A stretch of DNA of 64,000 nt from Proteiniborus ethanoligenes (lineage in GTDB: Bacteria > Bacillota > Clostridia > Tissierellales > Proteiniboraceae). Numbering within the stretch: position 1 is the first letter of the stretch; every line of letters begins with the position of its first letter. The stretch lies in assembly GCF_900107485.1 (NCBI RefSeq), contig NZ_FNQE01000001.1, forward strand, positions 1-64,000, in the 5' to 3' direction. Shown one piece after another: positions 34,505-44,927 of the stretch. The notes beneath the pieces are model-generated. The model searched no databases, was not told the DNA's origin, and worked only from the letters and a program-made list of their open reading frames with translations. Both the position numbers and the translations under genes were made by a program.

Positions 34505-34936
34505 ATGTTTATCGGTGAATATCAACATTCGTTGGATAATAAGGGGCGATTAATAATCCCTTCAAAATTTAGGGATGAGCTTGGTGATGTTTTCATAATC
34601 ACTAAGGGATTAGATAATTGTCTTTTTGTCTATCCTAAAGAAGAGTGGGACATATTAGAAAACAAGCTAAAACTTTTACCGCTGACTAGTAAGGACGCAA
34701 GGGCTTTTGTTAGATTTTTCTTTTCAGGAGCAACAGAATGTGAGTTAGATAAACAAGGAAGGATACTTATTCCTGTTAATTTAAGAGATCATTGTAAGCT
34801 AGATAAGGATGCAGTAATAATAGGAGTCTCCACAAGAGTTGAAATATGGAGTAAAGAGGAATGGGATACATATAATGATGACGATAGTCTAAGCTATGAG
34901 GCAATTGCAGAAAAAATGGCAGAGCTTGGAATTTAA
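34505..34936 (+). CDS. mraZ: transcriptional regulator MraZ
   Basis: 143 residues with two SpoVT/AbrB-like domains ([26 protein letters not shown], then [21 protein letters not shown]). Forms rings that bind repeated boxes upstream of its own gene and usually represses the dcw operon. The four boxes at 34447-34482 fit this. First gene of the cluster. Confidence 0.96.
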   Translation: MFIGEYQHSLDNKGRLIIPSKFRDELGDVFIITKGLDNCLFVYPKEEWDILENKLKLLPLTSKDARAFVRFFFSGATECELDKQGRILIPVNLRDHCKLDKDAVIIGVSTRVEIWSKEEWDTYNDDDSLSYEAIAEKMAELGI

Positions 34937-34996
34937 GTTATATATTTATCCATACTTTGAACAAATAGATTTATTAAATAGTATGAGGTGAAAGAC

Positions 34997-35929
34997 ATGG
35001 AGTTTCAGCACATATCTGTACTACTAAATGAGGTCATAAGTGGACTTGATATAAAGAAAAATGGAACATATGTTGACGGTACCCTTGGGGGCGCAGGACA
35101 TTCAAAGGAGATTGTAAAAAAACTAGAGAATGGGCATCTAATTGGTATTGATCAAGATATGAATGCTATTAAAAAGGCAAGTGAAGAACTTAAAGAGTTC
35201 AAAGACCGAATAACTATAGTCCATAACAATTTTAAGAACATAGATATAGTATTACAAGAACAAGATATCCATGAAATAGACGGTATTCTATTAGACTTAG
35301 GAGTTTCTTCTCATCAATTAGATGAAGGAGAAAGAGGTTTTTCATATAATAAGGACTCTTTTCTTGATATGAGAATGGATATATCGCAGGATTTAAATGC
35401 TTGGGACATTGTCAATAAATACCCAAAAGGAGAACTAGAGAGGATAATTAAAGACTATGGAGAAGAACGGTGGGCTGCAAGAATAGCTGAATTTATCCAA
35501 AATGAAAGACAAATTAAGCCTATAAACACAACTGGAGAGCTAGTAGATGTAATAAAGAAAGCTATTCCAAGTGGAGCTAGGAAAGATGGACCCCATCCTG
35601 CAAAAAGAACATTTCAAGCGATACGCATAGAGGTAAATAATGAATTAGGAATATTAAGGGAATCTATAATAAAGGCGGTAAATGCATTAAAGGCAGGAGG
35701 ACGAATCTGTATTATAACTTTTCATTCTTTAGAGGACAGAATAGTTAAAGAGACATTTAAGGAACTTAGTCTAGATTGTATATGCCCTCCTGAACTTCCA
35801 ATATGTACATGTAATAAGAAAAAGGAACTAAATATTATTACAAGAAAACCAATATTACCATCAGATAAGGAAATTGAATTAAATCCAAGGTCAAGAAGTG
35901 CAAAGCTTAGGATCGGAGAGAAAATTTAG
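34997..35929 (+). CDS. rsmH: 16S rRNA m4C1402 methyltransferase RsmH
   Basis: 310 residues from the ATG at 34997, with GAGGTG 7-12 bases upstream (an in-frame GTG at 34988 is part of that site). SAM motif [12 protein letters not shown] near the N-terminus, then [27 protein letters not shown] and [12 protein letters not shown], all typical of RsmH/MraW. It methylates N4 of C1402 in 16S rRNA. Second gene of the dcw operon. Confidence 0.96.
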   Translation: MEFQHISVLLNEVISGLDIKKNGTYVDGTLGGAGHSKEIVKKLENGHLIGIDQDMNAIKKASEELKEFKDRITIVHNNFKNIDIVLQEQDIHEIDGILLDLGVSSHQLDEGERGFSYNKDSFLDMRMDISQDLNAWDIVNKYPKGELERIIKDYGEERWAARIAEFIQNERQIKPINTTGELVDVIKKAIPSGARKDGPHPAKRTFQAIRIEVNNELGILRESIIKAVNALKAGGRICIITFHSLEDRIVKETFKELSLDCICPPELPICTCNKKKELNIITRKPILPSDKEIELNPRSRSAKLRIGEKI

Positions 35930-35959
35930 TGTTCTAAATAATAAGGAGAGTGAATAAAC

Positions 35960-36427
35960 TTGTTAGTAGCCAAAAAAGAAGTGTATTCATATTACGAAGA
36001 CAATAACATAGATATAAAAAGAACTAAAAAGGTTACACAAAACAAGAAGAGTAATTCCTCTGCTAAGATAAAGTTCTTTGCAGTTGCATTTTTAATTTTA
36101 TTTGTGTGCCTTGGAGTATTATTTAGATATGCTCAAATAACTCAGATTAAAATGGAGATTTCAAAGCTAGAAAAGGATATAAAAACACTTAATAAGCACA
36201 AGGTAGATATTTCATTAGATTTAGAAAGAATTAAAGAGTCTGGCTGGATAGAGAAAGAAGCTGAAACAAGACTAGGTATGATATATCCTACTAATGAGCA
36301 AGTAGTGTATATTGCAGTTAATAGCTATGATATAGATAGTGGAATAAAGGTTGAAGAAAAATCAGAAAAATTAGGGTTTTTGAAATTATTTAGCAATGTA
36401 ATAGGCCAAATATCTAATAAGCTTTAG
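35960..36427 (+). CDS. ftsL: FtsL-type division protein
   Basis: 155 residues. Basic cytosolic tail (about 1-35), one membrane helix (about 36-58), then a coiled coil (about 62-105) and a short C-terminal segment with LGMIYPTNEQVVYI, the usual FtsL/DivIC ending. It scaffolds FtsQ and the septal synthase at the divisome. The position between rsmH and the PBP gene is the normal place for ftsL. Starts at TTG 35960 with AAGGAGAG upstream. Confidence 0.85.
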   Translation: MLVAKKEVYSYYEDNNIDIKRTKKVTQNKKSNSSAKIKFFAVAFLILFVCLGVLFRYAQITQIKMEISKLEKDIKTLNKHKVDISLDLERIKESGWIEKEAETRLGMIYPTNEQVVYIAVNSYDIDSGIKVEEKSEKLGFLKLFSNVIGQISNKL

Positions 36428-36439
36428 GAGGTTCAAGCC

Positions 36440-38617
36440 GTGTCAGTACCTACTTTATCGACTAAAAGAAGACTAATATTTTCTTTGTTTTTAATTTCAG
36501 CAGTAGTCTTCACTCTGATTGTAAGATTAGGAATTATACAAGTTGTACAAGGTGAGGATTTAAAAAAACAAGCCTTGGAGCAATGGAGTAGAGGAATTCC
36601 TGTAAAGGCCAAAAGAGGATACATACTAGATAGTAAGGGCAAAAAACTTGCAATAAGCGTAAGTAGAGATACAGTATGGTGCAGACCTGCTGACATTGAA
36701 AAGCCTGAAGAAAATGCAAAAATAATAGCTGAGATACTAGGTTTAGATAAAGATGAGGTATATAATAAAATAACTAGTAAGCAGAGTATAGTTAAGATTA
36801 AACAATGGATTGAAAAAGAAGAAAGCAGATTACTAAGAGAAGCTAGTATAAAGGGGATAGAGTTAGCCGAGGATAATAAAAGATATTATCCTTTTGGAAG
36901 CTTTGCAGCTCATATTATAGGTCACAATAATGTAGATCAAGTGGGGCAATATGGGATAGAGAGAGCATACAATAAATATTTAACTGGAATCCCTGGAAAG
37001 TGGGTTAAAACTGCAGATGGGGCTGGAAGACAGCTTCCCTATGATGAAGAAAGACTTTATGAGGCTAAGGATGGATTGAACGTAGTATTAACTATGGATG
37101 AAACTATTCAGCACTTTGCAGAAAAAGCAGCCTTAGAAGTATTAGTAAAAAACAAAGCAAAAAACGTATCAATTATAGTTATGGAGCCTCAAACAGGAGA
37201 CCTATTGGCAATGGCTAATAAACCTGACTATGATCCCAATTATCCAACCGTACCAAATGATGAAGCATTAGCTAAATCTTGGGAAGGACTAACACAAGAG
37301 GAATTAATCAATAAATGGTATGATATGTGGAGAAATTATTCTATTAATGACGTATATGAGCCTGGTTCTACTTTTAAGATAATTACTGCTGCTGTAGGTT
37401 TAGAAGAAAATGTGGTTACCCCTAATAGTAAAATTTATTGTGGTGGGTATGTTAGACAAATAAAAAGTGGTAAACCTATAAAATGCTGGAGATACTATAA
37501 TCCCCATGGAGATCAAACATTTGTAGAAGGTGTTCAGAACTCCTGCAACGTAGTTTTTGTTGAAGTCGGCTTAAGGCTAGGAGCGGAAAAGATGTATGAA
37601 TACATCAAAGCATTTGGTTTTGGTGAGCCTACTGGAATTCCGTTTTCAGGTGAAGCTCTAGGAATTATACCTAGCAGCTCACAGGCTATTAAAGACGTAA
37701 ATCTGGCTACTATATCATTTGGCCAAGGAATTGCAGTTACTCCAATACAACTGATTACAGCTGTGAGTGCTATAGCCAATGGTGGCAATCTTATGGTTCC
37801 TAGAGTAGTGAAAGAATTAGTAGATTCGGAAGGAAATGTTGTACATCAATATGAGCCAGAAATTAGAAGAAAGGTTATTTCTGAAGAAACATCAAAAACA
37901 ATGATGAAAATATTAGAAAGTGTAGTAACAGAGGGCACAGGTAAAAGTGCCTATGTTCCAGGCTATCGAGTGGCAGGTAAAACAGGTACAGCTCAAAAGG
38001 TCATAGACGGTCGCTATGCTGATGGTAAGTATATTGCATCATTTCTTGCTGTGGCACCAGCTAATGACCCTAAAATCGCAGTATTAGTTATAGTAGATGA
38101 GCCAAGTAATGGGGCTTATTATGGTGGGCAAATTGCAGCACCTGTTGCAGGTCAAGTAGTCAAGGATATTTTAAGCTATATGGATGTAGAGCCTCAGTTT
38201 ACAGAAGCAGAAAAAAGTACTACTGAAAATGAAAATGTTACAGTCCCAGATGTAAGAAACAAAAGCATTACAGATGCTAGTAAAATAATTTTGGCATTAG
38301 GTTTAAAATATACTACTGATGCCTATTATATAGAGGGAGGAGCAGTAGTGTTAGACCAGTTTCCACAGCCTGGAAGTGTAGTTAAAAAAGGAGCAAATTT
38401 GGACTTATATATAGAATCAACAAGAAGGGAAACTGAAAAAATTATTGTGCCAGATTTAACTGGTAAAACTCGTGAGGAAGCTCTAGAGCTTTTAAATCAA
38501 CTTAATTTAAGGTTTGAATTTTCAGGGTCAGGAATAGTAGTTGGACAGATTCCAAAGGCAGGTACTGAAGTGGACTTTAATTCACTAGTTAATGTAAGAT
38601 TTGACAATGTTAATTAA
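36440..38617 (+). CDS. spoVD: SpoVD/PBP2B-type transpeptidase with two PASTA domains
   Basis: 725 residues from a GTG with AGGAGGTT upstream. One N-terminal membrane helix, a dimerisation domain, and a transpeptidase domain with S310-TFK313, SCN in VQNSCNVV and K514-TGT, then two PASTA repeats (about 600-725). A class B PBP that cross-links septal or spore cortex peptidoglycan. PASTA domains and the clostridial setting favour SpoVD, though in this cluster it could also be the only FtsI-type enzyme, serving division. A strong terminator follows. Confidence 0.9.
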   Translation: MSVPTLSTKRRLIFSLFLISAVVFTLIVRLGIIQVVQGEDLKKQALEQWSRGIPVKAKRGYILDSKGKKLAISVSRDTVWCRPADIEKPEENAKIIAEILGLDKDEVYNKITSKQSIVKIKQWIEKEESRLLREASIKGIELAEDNKRYYPFGSFAAHIIGHNNVDQVGQYGIERAYNKYLTGIPGKWVKTADGAGRQLPYDEERLYEAKDGLNVVLTMDETIQHFAEKAALEVLVKNKAKNVSIIVMEPQTGDLLAMANKPDYDPNYPTVPNDEALAKSWEGLTQEELINKWYDMWRNYSINDVYEPGSTFKIITAAVGLEENVVTPNSKIYCGGYVRQIKSGKPIKCWRYYNPHGDQTFVEGVQNSCNVVFVEVGLRLGAEKMYEYIKAFGFGEPTGIPFSGEALGIIPSSSQAIKDVNLATISFGQGIAVTPIQLITAVSAIANGGNLMVPRVVKELVDSEGNVVHQYEPEIRRKVISEETSKTMMKILESVVTEGTGKSAYVPGYRVAGKTGTAQKVIDGRYADGKYIASFLAVAPANDPKIAVLVIVDEPSNGAYYGGQIAAPVAGQVVKDILSYMDVEPQFTEAEKSTTENENVTVPDVRNKSITDASKIILALGLKYTTDAYYIEGGAVVLDQFPQPGSVVKKGANLDLYIESTRRETEKIIVPDLTGKTREEALELLNQLNLRFEFSGSGIVVGQIPKAGTEVDFNSLVNVRFDNVN

Positions 38618-38623
38618 AACTGA

Positions 38624-38669
38624 CTTAAAAGGCAACTTCAAGCAAAATGTTTGAAAGTTGCCTTTTAAG
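38624..38669 (+). terminator. Rho-independent terminator after the PBP gene
   Basis: Perfect 15-bp stem CTTAAAAGGCAACTT (38624-38638) with 38655-38669; the right arm carries CCTTTT. It splits the dcw cluster into two transcription units, with murE starting a new one. Confidence 0.85.
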
Positions 38670-38742
38670 TAGACTATAATACTTTATAAATTTGTGGTAT
38701 TATCATATAGGGTAATTGATTTTAATCTGTGAGGTGTAACAG

Positions 38743-40200
38743 ATGAATTTAAATAGATTAGTTTCTGAGCTAAAGGCAGAAGAAGTTATTGGAGAAACAA
38801 ATATTAAGATCACTGGTATTCAATATGATTCTCGAAAAGTAGTAAAAGGCAATGTCTTTGTTGCTATTAATGGCTTTAAGGTTGATGGACATGATTATAT
38901 AGAACATGCTTTAGATAATGGAGCAATAGCAATTGTTGTAGAAAAAGATGTAAGCATAAGCCATGATGCGGTAATAATAAAAGTTAAAGATACAAGAAAA
39001 GCTTTAGCAAAATTATCTTCAGAGTTTTATGGAAATCCATCAAAAAAAATCGAGCTAATAGGCGTAACAGGTACAAATGGGAAAACTAGCATTACATACA
39101 TTATAGATTCTATATTAAAGATGAACAACAAGAAAAATGGCATAATAGGAACGGTCGGGAGCTTTGTAGATGGAACTCATATAGACACAAAAAACACAAC
39201 CCCAGAATCCCTTGAGCTACAACGGATATTTAGTAAATTGGTTAAGGCTGATGCATATAGCTGTGTTATGGAAGTGTCTTCTCATTCTCTGGAGCTTAGC
39301 AGAGTTGAGAACTGTGATTTTAATGTAGGTATATTCACTAATTTGACTAAGGAGCATTTAGATTATCATCAAAGTATAGAAAATTATTATAATGCAAAGA
39401 AAAAACTTTTCTATATGACTAGTAAATGCAATATAATAAATATTGATGATAAGTATGGAAGAAAGCTAATTAAAGAAATCTCTACTTTAGACACACCATT
39501 ATTAACATATGGCATTGAGTATGAATCAGATATTTATGCCACAGATATAGTATATTCTGCTACTGGTGTAATTTTTTCTCTCAATACCCCAAAAGGGAAT
39601 ATTAAGGTGAACATGAACATACCAGGCAAATTCACAATATACAATGGTTTAGCCGCTGCTTCATGTGCCTATGCCTATGGCATTGACCTTAATGATATAA
39701 AATTGGGACTGGAACAGATAAAAGGAGTTAAGGGGAGATTTGAAGTTATTCCTACAGATAAAGATTTTACTGTTATTATTGATTTTGCACATACTGCAGA
39801 TGCTCTTGAAAAGATATTAAATGTTATAGATGATTTTTCAGAAGGAAGGAAAATAATAGTTTTTGGAGCAGGTGGAGATAGAGATATTAGCAAGAGGACA
39901 CCAATGGGGGAAGTTGCAGGTACTCATTGTGACTTATGCATTGTAACCTCAGATAATCCTAGGACTGAAGATCCACAGCAAATTATAGACCATATAATAG
40001 AGGGTATAAAAAAAGTCAATGGTGACTATATTGCTATTGTTGATAGAAAAGAAGCTATAGAATATGCTATTAAAAATAGTAAACCAAAAGACATAATTCT
40101 ATTAGCGGGGAAGGGACATGAATCTTATATCATTATAGGAGATACTACCTTTCCTTTTGATGAGAGGAAGATTGTATTAGAAGCACTGAAAACACTATAA
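38743..40200 (+). CDS. murE: UDP-MurNAc-tripeptide synthetase MurE
   Basis: 485 residues. It adds the third amino acid to UDP-MurNAc-L-Ala-D-Glu in the cytosol. The ATP loop GVTGTNGKTS lies at about 107-116. The specificity motif D404-N-P-R407 (SDNPRTEDP) is the form that selects meso-diaminopimelate, so the wall is of the DAP type. GAGGTGTAA precedes the ATG. murF, which usually follows, is absent; mraY comes next. Confidence 0.96.
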   Translation: MNLNRLVSELKAEEVIGETNIKITGIQYDSRKVVKGNVFVAINGFKVDGHDYIEHALDNGAIAIVVEKDVSISHDAVIIKVKDTRKALAKLSSEFYGNPSKKIELIGVTGTNGKTSITYIIDSILKMNNKKNGIIGTVGSFVDGTHIDTKNTTPESLELQRIFSKLVKADAYSCVMEVSSHSLELSRVENCDFNVGIFTNLTKEHLDYHQSIENYYNAKKKLFYMTSKCNIINIDDKYGRKLIKEISTLDTPLLTYGIEYESDIYATDIVYSATGVIFSLNTPKGNIKVNMNIPGKFTIYNGLAAASCAYAYGIDLNDIKLGLEQIKGVKGRFEVIPTDKDFTVIIDFAHTADALEKILNVIDDFSEGRKIIVFGAGGDRDISKRTPMGEVAGTHCDLCIVTSDNPRTEDPQQIIDHIIEGIKKVNGDYIAIVDRKEAIEYAIKNSKPKDIILLAGKGHESYIIIGDTTFPFDERKIVLEALKTL

Positions 40201-40245
40201 TATACTTTTAGAAAACATTATTAAAACACACTTGGAGGAGAAAAC

Positions 40246-41211
40246 ATGTCAGATTATAAAGATATAATTAGGGTAATTATAATATCCTTTATAATAACAT
40301 TATTATTAGGACCTATTCTTATACCTGTATTAAAAAAATTAAAAGTTGGGCAGAGCATAAGAGAAGAAGGGCCTAAGACGCATTTTAAAAAGAGTGGAAC
40401 GCCTACAATGGGAGGCATAATAATGATAATTGCTCTCCTAATAACAACTATCTCTTCTGGATTGCTTAACAGGGATATGATTGTTCTGCTCATATTTACA
40501 GTTGGATTTGGATTTATTGGGTTTATTGATGATTTTATAAAAGTGGTGTTAAAAAGGTCCCTAGGACTTAGAGCATATCAAAAGCTAATTGGACAGGTTG
40601 CCCTGGCAATGATTTTAGCCATATATCAATCTAACAATTCAGTTCTTGGAACTAAATTAATAGTTCCCTTTATAGACAATGGATATCTAGATTTAGGGCG
40701 CTTATATGTTCCATTTATTGTTGTGGTAGTTCTTGGCACTGTAAATGCTGTTAATTTTACAGACGGATTAGATGGTCTGGCTTCAGGAGTTACCCTCATT
40801 GTAATGTCATTTTTTAGTTTAGTTGCTTTAGATGCTGGAATGAATAGCATAGCTGTATTTTCTGCTGCTCTTGCTGGTACTTGTCTTGGATTTCTTAGAC
40901 ATAATTCCTATCCAGCGAAGGTGTTCATGGGAGATACAGGTTCTCTAGCTTTAGGTGGAGCCGTTTCATCAATAGCTGTGCTGCTTAACCTGTCCTTAAT
41001 AATACCTATAGTTGGAGGTATATATTTTGCTGAAATTGTATCTGTAATGATTCAAGTGGCTTCTTTTAAATTAACAGGAAGAAGAGTTTTTTTAATGGCT
41101 CCTCTTCATCATCATTACGAACAAAAAGGATGGAAAGAGACTAAGGTAGTGGTAGTGTTTTGGTCAGCAACTGTAATGTTGTGCTTAATAGGCATATATA
41201 GTTTGAGTTAA
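40246..41211 (+). CDS. mraY: phospho-MurNAc-pentapeptide transferase MraY
   Basis: 321 residues with about ten membrane helices. It attaches phospho-MurNAc-pentapeptide to undecaprenyl phosphate (lipid I). Signature residues: GTPTMGG near 52, GFIDDFIKV (about 91-99), NFTDGLDGLASG (about 170-181) and MAPLHHHYE near 280. Normal length. TTGGAGGAG precedes the ATG. murD follows after 24 bases. Confidence 0.97.
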   Translation: MSDYKDIIRVIIISFIITLLLGPILIPVLKKLKVGQSIREEGPKTHFKKSGTPTMGGIIMIIALLITTISSGLLNRDMIVLLIFTVGFGFIGFIDDFIKVVLKRSLGLRAYQKLIGQVALAMILAIYQSNNSVLGTKLIVPFIDNGYLDLGRLYVPFIVVVVLGTVNAVNFTDGLDGLASGVTLIVMSFFSLVALDAGMNSIAVFSAALAGTCLGFLRHNSYPAKVFMGDTGSLALGGAVSSIAVLLNLSLIIPIVGGIYFAEIVSVMIQVASFKLTGRRVFLMAPLHHHYEQKGWKETKVVVVFWSATVMLCLIGIYSLS

Positions 41212-41235
41212 TTTTTGAAAAAGCAGGTGAATAAT

Positions 41236-42594
41236 ATGGAGTTAAAAGGTAAAAATGTATTGATTTTAGGTTTAGCCGTAAGTGGTGTATCTACAGCTAA
41301 AGCACTTGATAAATTAGGAGCTAATATAATTGTTACAGATATGAAAAAAGAAGAAGAGCTTGAAGAACAATTAGCAGAATTAAAGGATATTAATATAAAA
41401 TATGTGTTAGGTAGTAATGACATCTGCTTAGACAATATTTATTTAATAGTAAAAAGCCCAGGAATTCCTGTAGAGATACCGCTTTTATTAAATGCTAAAA
41501 ATAATAATATAGAAGTGATTACAGATATTGAACTGGCTTATAGAATAAGTAAAAACAGGTTTATCGCCATTACTGGTACTAATGGGAAAACTACTACAAC
41601 AGCACTTACTGGTGAACTAATTAAAAACATGGGATTAAAATGTCATGTTACTGGGAATATTGGGGTGGGAGTATTATGGGAGACTATCAATGCACAGAAA
41701 GAAGATGTTTTTGTAATAGAAGCTAGTAGCTTCCAGCTAGAAAGCACGAAACTTTTTAGACCTAAAATAAGTGTAATAACTAATATTACACCAGACCATT
41801 TAAATTGGCATAAAACCTTTGATAACTATGTAGAAGCAAAAAAGAAAATACTTAAAAATCAACAAAAAGGCGACTATACTATATTAAATTATGACGATTT
41901 ACTCTTAAGAGAAATAGGCAAAGAAGTTAAATCAGATTTGATTTACTTTAGCGTAGGCAATAAGTTAGATAATGGAGTATATATAGACAATAATCAAATT
42001 ATAATTAGTGATGGAAAAAACACAATTTACGTCATGGATTCTAAAGATATAAGGATACCTGGAAGACATAATCTTGAAAATGCATTAGCAGTAGTTTCAA
42101 TTGGATGGGCATTAGGAATAAAACCAGAGATTATAGAAAAGACCCTGAGAGAATTTGAAGGGGTAGAGCATAGAATAGAGTATGTAGACAATATTTCAGA
42201 AGTTAGTTTTTACAATGATTCTAAGGGTACCAATCCAGATGCATCAATTAAAGCTATTCAGGCCTTAAAAAAGCCTATAATATTGATTGCAGGAGGCATG
42301 GACAAAGGAACAGGCTTTGAAGAGTTTATTGATAGTTTTGAAGATAAGGTTAAAGCCTTAGTTTTGTTAGGAGAAACTAGTGAAAAAATTAAAGAAACTG
42401 CAATAAGTAAAGGCTTTAGTAATATATATATAGTAGGTAGTATTGAAGAAGCAGTTGGTAAAAGCTTTGAATTAGCAGTACCTGGTGACAATATACTTCT
42501 TTCTCCTGCATGTGCAAGTTGGGATATGTTTAAGAGCTATGAAGAAAGGGGAAAAGTATTTAAGCAGGCTGTAAAGAGTTTAAGGGAGGCTTAA
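41236..42594 (+). CDS. murD: UDP-MurNAc-L-Ala-D-Glu ligase MurD
   Basis: 452 residues from the ATG at 41236 (AGGTGA 6-11 bases upstream; a TTG at 41215 would add seven residues without a site). N-terminal Rossmann part GLAVSGVSTAKAL, ATP loop AITGTNGKTTTT (about 110-121), central FYNDSKGTNPDAS and C-terminal ligase domain (IAGGMDKGTGFEEF). It adds D-glutamate to UDP-MurNAc-L-Ala. Ends two bases before ftsW. Confidence 0.96.
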   Translation: MELKGKNVLILGLAVSGVSTAKALDKLGANIIVTDMKKEEELEEQLAELKDINIKYVLGSNDICLDNIYLIVKSPGIPVEIPLLLNAKNNNIEVITDIELAYRISKNRFIAITGTNGKTTTTALTGELIKNMGLKCHVTGNIGVGVLWETINAQKEDVFVIEASSFQLESTKLFRPKISVITNITPDHLNWHKTFDNYVEAKKKILKNQQKGDYTILNYDDLLLREIGKEVKSDLIYFSVGNKLDNGVYIDNNQIIISDGKNTIYVMDSKDIRIPGRHNLENALAVVSIGWALGIKPEIIEKTLREFEGVEHRIEYVDNISEVSFYNDSKGTNPDASIKAIQALKKPIILIAGGMDKGTGFEEFIDSFEDKVKALVLLGETSEKIKETAISKGFSNIYIVGSIEEAVGKSFELAVPGDNILLSPACASWDMFKSYEERGKVFKQAVKSLREA

Positions 42595-42596
42595 TA

Positions 42597-43706
42597 ATGG
42601 CTAAAAAAAGAGCCAGCGACTTTACCTTGATGATTTCCGTTATTTTACTTGTTTTCATAGGAATAATAATGGTTTTTAGCTCCAGTTGGCCTGATTCCTT
42701 ATATAAAATGGATGATGGTTATCATTTCCTTAAAAAACAACTATTTGCTAGTGGAGTAGGGTTAGTAGCTATGTTGTTCTTTATGAATTTTGATTACTGG
42801 AGGCTAGATAAACTATCGAAGTTGATATTTATAGGCTCAATTATTACTGGATTACTAATATTTACTGATTTAGGTATAGAGATTAAAGGAGCTAGAAGAT
42901 GGATTAATCTAGGTTTTACTACCTTCATGCCTTCAGATGCTATAAAATGGGGTTCTATTATTTATCTTTCTTCATTTTTAGCTAAAAGAAAGGACAATAT
43001 GAAGAGTATGTTTAAAACTTTTTTGCCTTCATTAGTTATTATCGGAATTGCATGTGGTATGGTACTACTTCAGAAGGATCTAGGTACTGCAGCAACTATA
43101 GGAATATCGTTGTTTGGTATTTTATTCATTGCAGGAACTAAAATTATATATCTTACGTTTCTTGGCTCAATAGGAGCAATGAGCGGTTATTTGGCTATAA
43201 AACTAGAGCCATTTAGACTTAGAAGGTTTACAGCTTTTTTAGACCCCTTTGCACCTGAAGTAAAGGACAATGTTGGATGGCAAGCAGTACAATCTCTTTA
43301 TGCACTTGGTTCTGGCGGATTGTTTGGACTTGGGTTAGGGAAAAGCAGACAAAAATTCTTCTATATACCTGAGCCATATAATGATTTTATATTTTCAATT
43401 ATTGGGGAAGAGCTTGGATTTATAGGTAGTGTTACAGTAATTCTTCTATTTCTTCTCATTATTTGGCGAGGCATTAGAATAGCACTAAGCACAAAGGATT
43501 TATTTGGATGTTATCTTGCAGCTGGGATAGTAATACTTATTACTGTTCAATCTATGATCCATATTGCAGTTGTAACTTCTTCTATGCCTACAACGGGTAT
43601 TACCTTGCCTTTTGTAAGCTTTGGGGGTACATCTCTAATGATGTATATGGGAGCAGCGGGAATTTTGTTGAATATATCTAGGCATACAGATATTAGTGGG
43701 AGTTGA
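42597..43706 (+). CDS. ftsW: SEDS glycosyltransferase FtsW/SpoVE
   Basis: 369 residues with about ten membrane helices. A SEDS-family lipid II polymerase that works with a class B PBP, here most likely the SpoVD-like product. Typical motifs: GARRWINLG near 99-107, LQKDLGTAATI near 160, GGLFGLGLGKSRQKFFYIPEPYNDFIF split over about 236-262, and GITLPFVSFGGTS. Position between murD and murG is standard. In spore formers the copy here is often SpoVE. Confidence 0.93.
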   Translation: MAKKRASDFTLMISVILLVFIGIIMVFSSSWPDSLYKMDDGYHFLKKQLFASGVGLVAMLFFMNFDYWRLDKLSKLIFIGSIITGLLIFTDLGIEIKGARRWINLGFTTFMPSDAIKWGSIIYLSSFLAKRKDNMKSMFKTFLPSLVIIGIACGMVLLQKDLGTAATIGISLFGILFIAGTKIIYLTFLGSIGAMSGYLAIKLEPFRLRRFTAFLDPFAPEVKDNVGWQAVQSLYALGSGGLFGLGLGKSRQKFFYIPEPYNDFIFSIIGEELGFIGSVTVILLFLLIIWRGIRIALSTKDLFGCYLAAGIVILITVQSMIHIAVVTSSMPTTGITLPFVSFGGTSLMMYMGAAGILLNISRHTDISGS

Positions 43707-43711
43707 AAAAT

Positions 43712-44815
43712 ATGAAGTTTTTAATTACTGGAGGGGGTACAGGTGGTCATATTTATCCAGCCCTAGCCATAGCAAGAAAAATAAAAAAGGAATATAAAAA
43801 TTCAGAAATATTATATGTAGGAACAGAAAATGGACTAGAGGCTGAGATAGTACCAAAGGAAGGCTTCGATTTTAAAACTATTAGAGTAAAAGGATTTAAA
43901 AGAAAGCTTTCAAAGGATACCTTAAAATCCATTGGAGAACTATTTTTAGGATTTAAGGATGGTAGAAATATTATAAACGATTTTAAACCAGATATAGTCA
44001 TAGGTACTGGAGGATATGTTTGTGGTCCAATAGTATTATTGGCATCAATGAAGAAAATTCCTACAATAATACATGAGCAAAATGCTTTTCCTGGTGCTAC
44101 AAACAGGATTTTATCAAAATTTGTAGATAAAATTGCAGGAAGCTTTGAAGAATCAAGAAAGCATTTTAACAATTCTAAGAAGCTAGTTATAACAGGTAAC
44201 CCTATTAGACAAGATATTATAGGTTTTGATAAGGGAATAGCATACAAGGACTTGAATATTAGACCAGATAAACCCTTTGTTTTATCCTTTGGAGGAAGTG
44301 GGGGACAAAAGAAACTTAATGATGCAATGCTCGATGTAATCCTTAAAAATTATGATAATAACAACATACAGATAATTCATGTTACAGGTAAGAGACTTTA
44401 TGATGGCTTTATGGAGGAATTAAATAAGAAAGGTATATACCAGTTTAAAGAAAACATTAGAGTGTATCCTTATTTTTTTGAAGTACCAAAGGCTCTATCT
44501 ATTGCTAATTTAATAATAACCAGTGGTGGGGCCATTGCTATTGCAGAGATAACAGCCATTGGAATACCTAGTATATTAATACCTAAAGCATATACAACTG
44601 AAAATCATCAAGAATATAATGCTAGAGCATTAGAGAAAAAGGGAGCAAGTATAGTAATACTTGAAAAGGACTTAAATGGTCAATTGTTAAATGAAGAAAT
44701 AAATGGTTTACTATCCAATAAAATAAAGTTAAGAGAAATGACCTTAAAAAGCAAAGAAATGGGTATCATTAATGCAGATGAAAGAATATTAGATATTATA
44801 AAGGAATTTATATAA
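43712..44815 (+). CDS. murG: lipid II synthase MurG
   Basis: 367 residues from the ATG at 43712, with GTGGGAG 9 bases upstream (an in-frame TTG at 43703 lies against the site). It transfers GlcNAc from UDP-GlcNAc to lipid I on the cytosolic face. N-terminal GGGTGGHIYPALAIA, central GTGGYVCGP and HEQNAFPG, C-terminal TSGGAIAIAE.TAIGIPSILIP. Five bases after ftsW. Confidence 0.96.
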   Translation: MKFLITGGGTGGHIYPALAIARKIKKEYKNSEILYVGTENGLEAEIVPKEGFDFKTIRVKGFKRKLSKDTLKSIGELFLGFKDGRNIINDFKPDIVIGTGGYVCGPIVLLASMKKIPTIIHEQNAFPGATNRILSKFVDKIAGSFEESRKHFNNSKKLVITGNPIRQDIIGFDKGIAYKDLNIRPDKPFVLSFGGSGGQKKLNDAMLDVILKNYDNNNIQIIHVTGKRLYDGFMEELNKKGIYQFKENIRVYPYFFEVPKALSIANLIITSGGAIAIAEITAIGIPSILIPKAYTTENHQEYNARALEKKGASIVILEKDLNGQLLNEEINGLLSNKIKLREMTLKSKEMGIINADERILDIIKEFI

Positions 44816-44927
44816 AATAAATAACTATGTAGAATGTTGTAAGTTGTAACACCTTTAAAGAATATGCATAAGATAAATATATATTGTTTTTTACATATAG
44901 TTTGGAGCATATTCTGGAGGTGTAAGG